From Aselliscus stoliczkanus (Eukaryota; Chordata; Mammalia; Chiroptera; Hipposideridae), in NCBI GenBank assembly GCA_033961575.1, contig CM066731.1, positions 57,317,501 through 57,381,500 of the forward strand: a DNA stretch of 64,000 nucleotides. The letters run 5' to 3'. Both the position numbers and the translations under genes were made by a program. Positions 23,901-36,300 of this stretch are shown one piece after another; position 1 is the stretch's first letter, and the number at the start of each line of letters is the position of its first letter. The notes below the pieces were generated by a model that saw nothing but the letters and a program-made list of their open reading frames with translations, was not told where the DNA came from and made no database searches.

Positions 23901-26900
23901 GGGTGCCCTCCGGCTCCAACAGGCTGCTCACTGAGACGCGGGCATGAGCGAACCGCTTCGGGTCCTGGCTCTCCGCACTGCACTTGCAGAGTTGCCAGGC
24001 TGGTGATTGGTTGTCGGACTGCTCGGCCTGATCTGTGAGCGGCTGATTGGGACAGGCTGAGACTGGCAGTTTTCCTGGTAGTGTTGTGCCGTGAGCTGTG
24101 TGCCTGCGTGATCCAGCCAGGGCTCTCCTGGTGATCTATCTAATACATCAAAGCAATCCCAGAGCGACAGCCAGAATGGGGAAACAAAGAAACATGTCAC
24201 AAGTAAAAGATCAGAAGAAACCTCCAGAAATGGAACCAAATGAAACAGAGGGATCCAACCGTTCAGAGACAGAGTTTAGAACACTGATGATAAGAATGTT
24301 TAAGGAACTTAGCGAGGACATAAAGAAGGATAGGGAAACCATAAAAAACAACCTGTTAGAACTAAAGAATACAATAACTGAAATGAAGAACACACTTGAA
24401 GGAATCACCAGTAGAGTAGATGAAGCAGAGGAGCGGATCAGCCATTTGGAAGACAAAATAGCAGAAATCACCCAGTTGGCACAACAAAAAGACCAAAGAA
24501 TAAAAAACAATGAAAATAGTTTAAGAGCCCTATGGCACAAGGTGAAGCACAACCACCTTTGACTCATAGGAATACCAGGAGAAGAGAAGAAGCAAGGGGT
24601 CAAGAATGTATTTGAAAAAATAATGACTGAAAACTTCCCTACCCTGGTGAAGGAAACCGACATACATGCCTAGGAAGTGCAGAGGGTTCCAAACAAGCTG
24701 AACCCAAACAGGTCCACACCAAGACACATCATAGTTAAAATGGCAAAGGTTAAAGATAGAGACAGAATCCTAGAGGCAGCAAGAGAAAGACAGCAGGTTA
24801 CATACAAAGGAACTCCTGTTAGACTAACAGCTGACTTGTCTACAGAAACTCTGCAGGCCAGAAGGGAGTGGCAGGAGATATTCAAAGTGACACAAAATAA
24901 AGGCCTACAACCAAGACTGCTCTACCCAGCACGGCTACCACTTAAAATTGAAGGAGAAATAAAGAGCTTCTCAGAAAAGAATAAGCTGAAGGAATTCATT
25001 ACCACCAAGCCAGCATTGCAAGAAACGTTAAAAGGGCTTTTTTAAACAAAAGAAAGGGGTAAAAAAGCTAACCCAGGAAGACCAGGAATACAAATAACAA
25101 AATGGCAATACATATGCACTTATCAATAATCATTTTAAATGTGAATGAGCTAAATGCTCCAATCAAAAGACAGAGAGTTGGGCCGGCCGAGTGGCACATT
25201 GGTTAAGAGCTGGTTTTGGGATGCCAGCGGCCCCTGTTCGGATCCCACATATGAGGGCCAGTGACACTGCCCTCTACAGCTAACAACAGCTCCACCTGAA
25301 GCTGGGCTGTGCGAGCCCCGGCGACGATGTAGGCTGCAGCCCCTGCTGCAGTGGGCTGCCATAGGCTACAGTGAATGGCCGGCAGCCAGCGTGAGCGGCT
25401 GGCAGTCAGTGTGAGCTGCCAATAGCCGCAGTGAGCGACATCCAGAGGCCAGCGACCGATCTGCCTCATGTGGGAAGAACGCAATGATGATACCAACATG
25501 GGCCAGTGAAGCAACATCCTCTGCAACTAGACTGAAGAACAAAAAGACAGCAACTTGTCTGTTCCCCTTCCCTCCCTGATTCCCCAACAATGTTCCCCTC
25601 CCCCAATTCCCCAATAAAAATCTTTAAAAAATAAAATTTAAAAAAAAGACAGAGAGTGGTTCAGTGGATAAGAAAATAGGACCCATGTATATGCTGTTTA
25701 CAGATGGAATAAGGTATTTCATGCAAATGGAAATGAGAAAAAAAAAAGCTGGAGTACCAATACTTATTTTGGACAAAATAGACTTTAAAATGACTACAAT
25801 AAAAGACAAAGAAGGGCACTATAACCCTAATAAACATCTATGCACCCAAGACAGGAATACCTAATTACATATAACAGATTTTGACAGGCATAAAGACAGA
25901 GATCAACAGTAACACTATCATAGTAGGGGACTTCAACACCCCATTGTCACCAATGGACAGACCCTTTCAACAGAAAATCAACACAGAAAGAGGGGCCTTA
26001 AATGACACTTTAGACCAGCTGGACTTCGTTGATATTTTTAGAGCATTTCACCCTGAAAAATCAGAATATACATTCTTCTCAAGTACACATGGGACATTTT
26101 CCAAGATAGACCATGTTAGGCCACAAAACAAGTCTCAGTAAATTTAAGTAGACTGAAGTCATATCAAGCAAATATAAAGGAAAAACTGATGGTTGATGGC
26201 TGGGAGGGAGTGGGGCTGAGGGAGAGGGGGAAGGTTTTGGACAGCGTAGGTGGGTGACTACAATGTTGCCGCAGGGATATGGGGGGCAGTTCCGGGAATG
26301 TAATTGATAATGTTGTGAAGAGACTATTTTGTTAAGTAAAATAAGTCAGTCAGAGAAAGACAAGTACCATATGATCTCACTTATATGTGGAATCTGAAAA
26401 ACTGAATGAACGATCAAAGTAAACAGACTCATAGATATAGAGGAAAAACTGAGGGTTGCTAGTTGGGAGGCGGGTGGGGATAAAGGAGGAAGGAGAAGGG
26501 ATTAGACAGCATAAATAGGCAACTACAATACTGCCACAGGAATATGAATTACAGTTCGGGGAATATAATAATGTTGTAAAAATTTTGGACGGAGTAGAAT
26601 CTTGATCACTGCACTGTACACCTGAAGCTGATGTTGTATAATATAGTATGCCAACTGTAACTGAATATATAGATAGTCACAGGATGTGGAGTATACTGTG
26701 GAAGGGAGTCAAAGGAATTGTAATAGATATGTATGATATGGGGGTGGGGAGTGGGGTGGCGAACTGTGGGAGGGGGTTGTCACTTTGGGGGGTAAAGAGT
26801 ATAACTATTGCATTGTGTTGTACACCTGAAACTAATAAAAAAAAATAAAAAAAATAAAAAATTCAAACCAATTTTAAAATGGGGCATTAAAAAAGATAGC

Positions 26901-29900
26901 AAATAAGCACATGAAAAGATTGTCAACATCATTATTAGTTATTAAGGAAATGCAAATTAAAACCACTATGAAAGAGTATTATAAAGCTATTACAATGGTT
27001 TGAAAACATTTAGAAACATACTACCAAGTGCTAATGAGGATACAGAGCAACTGGAACTCAACTACAGCACTAGTAGGAATACAAAATCGCCCAGCCACTT
27101 GAAAATGGTTTGGAAGTTTCTTCCAGAGAGAAGGGTGTACATACCATATGACTTAGCATTCCCACTTCCAGGTATTTCCGAAAGAGAAGTGAAAACATAA
27201 GTCTACACAAAGACCTATACACAAATGTTTTTAGTGGCTTTATTCATAGTTGCCAAAAACTGAAAAAAAAACCGAATGTCCTTCAATTGGTTATGGATTT
27301 TTAAACATGTGACACATACAATAGAATACCACTCAGGAATAAAAAGAAATACACTACTAATATATACAACCAGACAAATGAATCGCAAAAGCATTAGGCT
27401 AAAACAAAAACTGGCAATTTTTTTTCTGTAAAGGGGCAACATGGTAATATTTTAAGTTTTGCAGACCATAAAGCCTCTGTCACAACTATTCAACTCACCA
27501 TTGTAATGCGAAATAGCCATAGATAATGAATGCGTAAACATGAGTGCAGCTGTGTTCAGATAAAACTTTATACACGACAGGCTATGGGCCTGATATGGCC
27601 CATGGGCAATAATTAGCCAACCCCTGTGCTAAATCAAAGGAGCCAGACACAAAAGATTACACTATATAATTCCATTTATATGGTGATATGAAAAAGGCAA
27701 ACATAGAAATAAATCAAATCAGTGATTGTCAAAGTCTGGGGGTAAGGGTGAGGGATTAATTAGAAAGGGGCACAAGGCAACTTTTTCAAATGATGGAAAT
27801 ATTCTCCATCTCGATTGTGGTTACATGACTATGTACATTTGTCAAAATGTATACATCTGTATACCTAAAAAGTAAATTTTACTGTATATTAATTATGCTT
27901 TAATAATCCTGTATTAGAAAGAAAGGAAGGAAGACAGGGAGGGAGGGAGGAAGCCATTCTTTGGTCCCCAATTCAAAAAAACCAAGAGAAAAAAATTTTT
28001 TGAAATAATAAAAAAATCAAGGAAATTGAAACATTGATTGGATATTTGGTGATATTGTAAAAATTATTGTTCGTATTTTTTAAATGTGATAATGGTATCA
28101 TGGTTATTTTTTAAGAAGAAAAAATATATACATACTGAAGTTCTTTACAGATAATATTATATTATGTCTGGGATTTATTTTGAAAGAGTCTAGCTGAGAT
28201 GGGGAAGAAATGTACTGATAATTGTTGAAGTTGGGTGGTGGGTAGATAGAAGTTCATTATACATTATTCTTGCTACTTTTATATATGCTTGAACAGTTCT
28301 ACTATAGCCAAGTTGGAAAGTGTAAGAATGAAAAAAGTGAGAAAGAGATAAAACCATAAAACAGAGATTATGCACTTAATGTCTACTGAGGTCAGGTAGG
28401 TGAAAAAGGGAGACAAGCCAGAGTGATACAGTCTGAAACCAAATGCATTTGGTTTGATAAAAAAAAATCACATCAAATTTTTAAAAAAACACATATAAGT
28501 TCCAAACACACACACTTAAGACCTTAAAACTATGAAGATACCATTATATGCTCACACATCTCTTTACAAACAATGCCCAAACAATGTGAAAAGAAGTTAA
28601 ATGTAAAATGAGCTATTTCCTAAAATCCACAAAGTAGTGATGTATATAATAATCATAGCCAAAACACAACAACAACAAAATACTGTCTTATCTGGTTCTG
28701 GAATTGTCACCGTTGCAACCAAGTCTGCTTCTAATTTCACAATTTCTCTCATATCCATTAATTTAAATGAGAAAATAGGAACCAAAAAGTGATAGATTTT
28801 TAGTAATATTGTAACAGAAAACATAGCTGATGTTATCAGGATAATAATCCATTTTAACGAGGCTGACTGCTAAAGAAGAATATATAACTAAAATTAACAT
28901 TGGAAATACAATAGTTTTAGAAGAATACTATCTGAATTTTCTTAATCTTATAACAGCTGGAATGACGATATTATCTAAGAATAAAATTAGAAATTAACTA
29001 TACCCATGGTTTTCTTCATAATATTGTAGAATACGCCACCCTGCTGGAACATGTGAGGAAGCCCCTTTGCATAAGACCATACATCTTCCCCTGTAAAATA
29101 AAAACAGATTCAGTATTAGCAGCAAACAAAAGAGTTCAACCCAAGGTTGCTTTAATATGGATTAGCCTCTAACAGAGATTGCAAGGCAGATCTCCTAAAT
29201 GAGTGGTGCAGCCTGATATACCATATGAAGATGATATGGAATGGTGGGGCTATGCACACTAGAAAATGCATGGCCCATCGAAGGCGGCAGCCACTGCCAA
29301 GTGTTGTCATGGAAGAGTGTAGGCCCAATGATTCAAGACCATATGGCTTATCAAGAAAATCCAGAAATCTGGGGTTTTAATGTGAATTCTCCCAATTTTA
29401 ATATAGGAGCTAATTCAGAAAAGTCTTTAAAACCACATGAGTCAATACTGGGCATATTAAACAAAATAGATCTGAAAACTCAATATAGCTCAAAGGTTGG
29501 GCCGGCCGAGTGGCGCGGTGGTTAAGCGCTGGCTTGGGAAGCCAGCGGCCCCGGTTCGGTCCTACATATGAGGGCCAGTGACACTGCCCTCAAAAAACAA
29601 AACAAAACAAAAAAAACAAACAAAAAAAAATCAATATAGCTCAAAGGAAACTATTTGCAACCTTGGACTAGAACAACAGAAAAGGTTATAGAAAGATAAT
29701 TTTTAAAAATATAATATAAAATTGTATTTTCTATATTTATGTTAAAACCTAATAAAAACAGATGGAAGGGCTAGGGAGAAAAGTAAATAGGCTGGAAGAT
29801 AAGTAATTATATTGTATTTTGTTCTTCCAAAGTGGTCTTTTCAAAATAGAAATTTAGGGAGAAAATAACTTGTTGAAGATTTAGAATATTACAATAGAAG

Positions 29901-32900
29901 TCCACAAAATATCCACAAGCAAACCACCATTTCACAAAAACAATTTTTCAAGAAAATTCTTTGACAGTGCCTATTTCAATAAGAAGTTTCAAATGAAAAC
30001 TTTAAAATGATAATCACTGTTCAAGGAGTTAATAAAAACTGAAAAGAACATAAAACTTACTTTTAGTTTGTGGAATGTGGTTGGTTTCTTTATACTTTCA
30101 TTTTCTAATCTGATAATGTGCAGTACTACTATTCTAATCAGACTTTTTTTCATTAATTTTAACAAAGAAAAGTTAACTTTTTTCTTTCCTATTAGAAGAT
30201 TATACTATCGGATCTGAGCTTTGAATGGAAGTTATTGATGTTGTGAATTAATTACTACATACCTACAATCTCACAGCACTCCAGCCCTTTTACACATTTA
30301 TAAACAGAAATGTGAATGTTCATGGCAGTTGGCTGAAGTTGCTCAGTATATCAGTTTAAAGTATATAAATTTTAAAAGCCTGACACTTAAAGTTTCAGTA
30401 AACTAGAATATTTACTTATACATAAACACGTCATTCACTAATGATTCAGTGCCATTAGAATATGGCTATATTTAAGTTGAATGAACTTTCAATAAACTCC
30501 ATTTGGATAACTTATTTCTGTGATGATAACCTTTCATTTAGTTATTATTGTTATCTTAAACGTACTTAATATTTTATAAAATACTCTAGGACAGGGATCG
30601 GCAAACTGCAGCTCGCAAGCCACATGCAGCTCTTTGGGTATGTATATGGGGCTCTGAAGTAAAATTGAAAATAAAAATAAAACCATCATAGTTTCATTTA
30701 TAACATTTTTAAAGGATATTATTCACATAATGGTGGTTTCATTTGTTTTACAGCTCTCAAATAATTTTTAAATTGTTGTAAGGGACAGGATTGTCTCTTC
30801 CATCTCAAAAGCTTGCTGACCCCTGCTCTAGGTTATCATTTACTTGGAAAAGATATTTAAAACTTATATGATAGCACTTAATTTTTTTGGTAAACATCTA
30901 AACAGGTACCAAAATAGTGAATTCCTCAGAACTGACCACCTAAATATTACAGTAAGGAAAATGACATTTCTTAGTACTTTATATACCTGACAATTCTTGC
31001 TTAAGCAGGCAGAACTCTTAAGAAATAAGAACTCTTATTGGAGTGTTTATCAACCTTATCTTCATTCTCTCCCTCTAAGAATCCTTTTTAGACATGTTCC
31101 TAATCCACCTCCCCCATGACATTTGAATAGTAGAGATATACTTTTTCTCTGTTTATGTACTATATATCTGAGTTGCGTTCATTAAATAGGTAAGATTTTT
31201 TTATCCTCTCCCTCCCCCAAGAACCAGTTTTCACCCCCTTCGGGGCAATATGGCTTCACTTGCTTTAAGGGAGGGATAAATACCATCTAAACCTCTACCA
31301 TCTATTATCTACCAGCTCTGAGCAGGCACTTTACATAGTTTCATTTTCTCATCACACCTAAGCCATATTTTACAGAGAAGAAAGCAAACCCAGAGAGCTT
31401 AAATAATTCTCTCAAGATCAAACAGCTAGTAAATAGCAGAGCCAGGATTTGAATCCTGTGTATTGTTCCAAAGCTTATATGCCCTTTCCACTGATACTAA
31501 ACCTCTACTAGAGGCAAATTGTGTTACAACAAATTTGACAGAACTACCCATGGTCTTTTCTTATAGAAATCCATGACATCAACAACTGGTTGGAAGGAAA
31601 AAAAAAAAAAACCAGGCAAATTATTTCCTATGGTAATCAAATGCTTCCCTGAAGTCATGTCTTCTGGTAACAGAACCAAGGAATGGGATTAGAGGTTAAG
31701 AAGCAGGGATTGTGATACTTCGCAATTCCCCAGTCAGCCTTACATGGCTCTCCACTGCATTTCTCTCCACCCTTTGTATAAGCCCTGGTTCAGTCCCATC
31801 TCCTGCCTGAATTACTGCTACCACCTCAGAATTGGTTTTCCCTCTAATCTTGTTCTCCCCCAATACCTCCTCCATACAGCCTTCAGAGTTAAACTTTTAA
31901 TGGTTCCCCAGAAACATTTGATAAAGTCTAAGCTCCTTTTTCACGGCATGAAAGGCACTCTACGAGTCCTTGCCCTCTCACCTAGCTCACATCTCTCACC
32001 ATTTGCTAATCTGATTTTTATTAAGCACTACCACCGAACTGCTCTGGTTCCCCAAGGCCACTACCTGCTATATATTCTTTAATTTGAAAAGATATATGTA
32101 CCCCTATGTTCACTGCAGCATTATTTACAATAGCCAAGATATGGAAACAACCTAAGTGTCCATCAACAGATGAATGGATACAGAAGATGTGGTATACATC
32201 ACAGTGGAATACTACTAAGCCATCAAAAGATGAAATATTGCCATTTGCAACAACATGGATGGATCTTGAGGGTATTAGGCTAAGTGAAATAAGTCAGATG
32301 GAAAAGGAAAAAAAAACACATGATTTCACTCATATGAGGAATATAAAACAAAAAAGAAACAAATGAACAAACAAAATAAAAGTTATAGATACATATAGCA
32401 GAATGGTGGTTACTAAAAGGGAAAGGGGTCAGGGAGGATGAATTGGGAAAAGGGAGGTCAAACATATTGTAATTAAAGGAAACTAGTATTTTGGTGGTGA
32501 GCACGCATTAGAATATATAGATATCAAATTATAATGTATCCCTGAAAATTATATAATGTTATTAACCAATGTTTCCTCAATAAGGTTTAAATTAATTAAT
32601 TAAAAAAACTCAATGTAGGTATCACTTTCTCAAGGATTCTTCAGAGTGGTGGTTAGGTAAGAACCGTCCTTGCTGTTCCCATATATGAATACCATAACCC
32701 ATATCACAGTGCAGGTTAATTTACTTTTTCTGTTTCCTTCTAGACTAGAAGGGGAGTCAGGAAACGGTCAGTGGCCTATCTGATTTTTCTATTCCTAGGG
32801 CCTGGCACAGTGCTGGCAGTAGCACTCCTAGTCTTTGTTGAATGAAATGTATATAAATGAATAATATAAATAAAGTTTTTACTTTTAGCATCGTCTGAAA

Positions 32901-33334
32901 GAAGTCCTAAAGAAACTTAATTGAAGCAGCAAAATAATAACTGTTCTTCAATGTTATGGATAAAATATAACTAATGGTATACCATCTGTACCTCTTCATG
33001 AATTTAGTAAAACAAAATCATAGCAAAAACAAAGGGAAAGACTTTTAGGTACAATATTCTAGTTATAAAATAAGTAAGTCATGGGTATACAATGTACAGC
33101 ATAGTGATTATAGTTAATAATACTTTATTGCATATTTGAAAGTTGCAAAGAGACTAGATCTTAAAAAAGAGGTGGGGAGAATTATTTTTCTACCATTTCA
33201 TTAGAATAGGAATAGTTTGGTAAAGCATCTAGCAAATATTAAATTAATTCATATTGTTCTGTTAGTCTCCAATTAATTTTACTTTATAATTCAACTGTTT
33301 TTTTCATAGTACAACAGTTGAATATAGTCAACAT

Positions 33335-33374
<40 letters not shown>

Positions 33375-36300
33375 AATGTAGGAAAAAGTCTACACTGCCA
33401 CCATAGGTAAAACTGTGTTCACATCTTGTCTTCCTCAAAGCCTTCCTCCTAATAGTTTTCAGTTCTCCTACCTGAATAGTAGTTATATATGGCAGTGGTA
33501 TTATGAATGGGTTTCCTTTTGGTTATCTGATGTTTTTTCCTATTCAATAAGAAATAATTTTCTTAATTTAAAAAAGTATATTTAGGGCGGCTGGTTGGCT
33601 CAGGTGGTTATAGAGCACAGGCTCAAACACCATGTTACCAGTTTGATTCCCACATGGGCCAGTGGGCTGCGCCCTCCACAACTAGACTGAAGACAATGAC
33701 TTGACTTAGAGCTAATGGGTCCTGGGAAAAACACTGTTTCCCAATAAAGTTTAAAAAAATAAATACATAAAAATAAATAAATAAAAAGGACTTTAAACAA
33801 AAGTATATTAAAATGAAACATTTAAAAAATTATTGTTATATTTTTCTAACTTTTACTACTACTAATACAATCGTGAGTTTAAAAAGTCATCATTCCAATT
33901 TTCTAACTTTAGATATTTAAAAAGGCTATTTGAAGTGTCTACTTTGCAATTTATAAAGTGAATAAATTTAAAAATCTAGCATCTATATGAAATATATTTT
34001 TTTAAAATCCACCTAACAAATACCTAAAATTAACTCTGAACTGAAGTATCCACGATCATAAAATAAAATGACCAAAATGTAAATTTAAACTAGGAACATG
34101 GGACTGTTTCTACTAGAAAGAATCCATTACCTAAAGAATTGCTGCCATTTTTCCATCTTTCCTATAGATCCTCCTATCTAAAAATGTATCTATCTTATCA
34201 ATAGTCAAAACCACTGACTATTTCTCTCCTTTTACTCAGTACCTATACAGCTTTTAGTGTCATCATCAGCATTAAAAGATGTATTTGTCATACACATATG
34301 TGCACGGAAACTTGTTTGTAAATTTGTACACACACACATACAGAATCTGGTTCTCTCTGGAGTGTGCAAATGTTAAAGAAAACTAATTCTTTGAATTTTT
34401 AAAAATAATATTATCTTGTAATGGAAAAAATATGAAGATAAAAGGTATTAAAGTAGCTGAGTACAGAAAGGAATAGAATCAACATTTAACTTAATCTTCA
34501 AAATATGATGGTATGAAATCCCCATTTATAACATACACATTTACCTTAAGATAAATCTATATGTATTATTTTTTAATCAACTTTATGACTGCTCCATTAG
34601 AAGCATGCTGTATATAAATCAATCAGAAGGGCTATATCAGATGGCATGTAAAAAATAATAATATGCATTAAGTACTATCTAGATTTGAAACTGTCCTTCA
34701 TCCAACATTTGAAGAAAAAAATCAAGATGCGATAATGATATTCAGACCAATGTCATCTAAAACATAAGTGTTTGAATCCCACGTATAATTCTGGAAAATC
34801 CTAAGGCAGTTATAACATCAAGAGGCACTATGAAATTACAAAATGCTGTGCACTTTAAAAACATGTATATTAAAAATTCACAGTTTTGGGCCAGCCGAGT
34901 GGCGTGGTGGTTGAGCGCTGGCTTGAGAAGCCAGAGGCCCCGGTTCGGGTCCCATATGTGAGGGCCAGTGACACTGCCCTCAAAAAAAAAAAAAAAATTC
35001 AGTTTTTTCAAGAAGAGAGAAATTAAAAATCAAACAAGTTTCTCAACTCCTAAAAAGTCGCTAAACTTTATAATGAATGAGGTAAATATCACAACTAGCT
35101 TAATTCCATTAAAACAACTTCAAATTGACAAATTTTATTTTTCACAAATCTGTTTTTACATCTTGAAACAGAAATTTAACTAGAAACTTAGTAGAATACA
35201 CTAAGAAAAAATAAATTAGCCTAGTGTTTATGGTGGATGATGTACCATCTATCATACCTCCCAAAAAAGAAAATCCACAAAAAACTGGTCTACAAGAAAA
35301 TGTAACATGTCTGTAATACCAGAGTTAGAGTCACTCCAACACTATATAAATAATGAAGATTACAGTCTGCAAAACTTGTTCAATAACCTCAAAGTGGTCT
35401 GGATAAAGCAGATTAAAACATGTCAAAAATTACAGGAAGAACATTGTTATATTTTAAAATTATCATCATAAAATTGAAAGTGACTAGTTCAATGAATGGT
35501 TCAGGCTGAGCAAAGACTGATGCATTTATTTGATGTCTTGTTGATATAAATAAATAACAGTATAAATTCCATTTAATAAATATTCTACTTAAAAGCAATG
35601 AAAAGAAAAGCACATGCCCCTGACTATCAAGCAGTCTATTTAATGAAGATAACACATTGGGAAAGGGGCATTTAAATATACAGATTCAAATCTGCGTCAC
35701 CGATCCACAATGTGATACACAATCCCATAGTTATGTACGTTTTTTATAATTTTTATGTCTAGAGAAAAGAAAGAAAGCTGAAGATCTGTTGATGAAAGCT
35801 ATATAAGTACGGGATGTCTTCAGTTGGGATCCTGCAGGTAAGCTTATGGGGGGCAAGGACTGTGTCTCACTCATCTTTGTACCTCCAGCACAGTCTAATT
35901 CATAACATTCATTCATTTTGCTGAAATAATCTGCATTCATTCATTCGACAAACATTTACTTGGCACCTAATAAGTGTCAGGCACTATACTAGGTGTTAGG
36001 ATTTTCATCAGTAAATAAAACAGGCTCCCGTCTCTGCATTTGTGGAGTTTATAATACAAGTGGGGAAAGCACATGAATAAGTAAACCAACAAATAAGATA
36101 ATGAAAACTTGCAATAAATGCTATGAGAGAAATGAAGAGGATACAATGATAGAGGGGACTACTTAGAGTGGTTATCAAGGGCCTCTCAAATCCTTAGATG
36201 AGGTGATCAGGAGAAAGCTTCTCTTAAGAAGGTGGTATTTAACCCCACAGGTAAATGGGAAGGAACCAGCTATTTGAACAGCATAAAGCTTAATGAGCTA

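Larger units (their letters stand above)
23164..26855 (+). mobile_element. Young L1/HAL1-like element: 5' UTR, ORF1, partial endonuclease, 3' UTR
   Basis: Target duplication AAAAAATTCAAACCA is perfect at 23149-23163 and 26856-26870. The 5' end GGACTTCCGGTAAAATGGCG carries adjacent ETS-like and YY1-like motifs. The 5' UTR (to about 24176) is GC-rich. ORF1 follows (24177-25045), then only the endonuclease start of ORF2 (about 25085-26150, split by a SINE), then a break into the 3' UTR (about 26190-26855, ending TGTACACCTGAAACTAATAA). The reverse transcriptase is absent, so the element is 3.7 kb instead of about 6-7 kb. Confidence 0.88.
20700..27915 (+). mobile_element. Old L1 (ORF2 and 3' UTR), split by several later insertions
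   Basis: ORF2-derived blocks in the sense direction: 20700-21430 (between endonuclease and RT: 'AGGAAGGAAAAACTAAAGAT', 'CAAGAGAGATTCAAAACAAG'), 21655-22430 (RT), 22565-23148 and 26871-27410 (ORF2 C-terminus), then the 3' UTR 27632-27905. Insertions inside it: an L1 3' end (21434-21650), a SINE (22431-22550), the young L1/HAL1-like element (23164-26855) and a MER20-like hAT (about 27410-27630). All frames are broken. Confidence 0.8.

Noticed and set aside
29498..29630. tRNA gene at the tRNA-like head (and other SINE heads)
   Set aside because: A and B boxes are present but the cloverleaf is degenerate, and the copy has a target duplication and poly-A tail: a SINE, not a tRNA gene.
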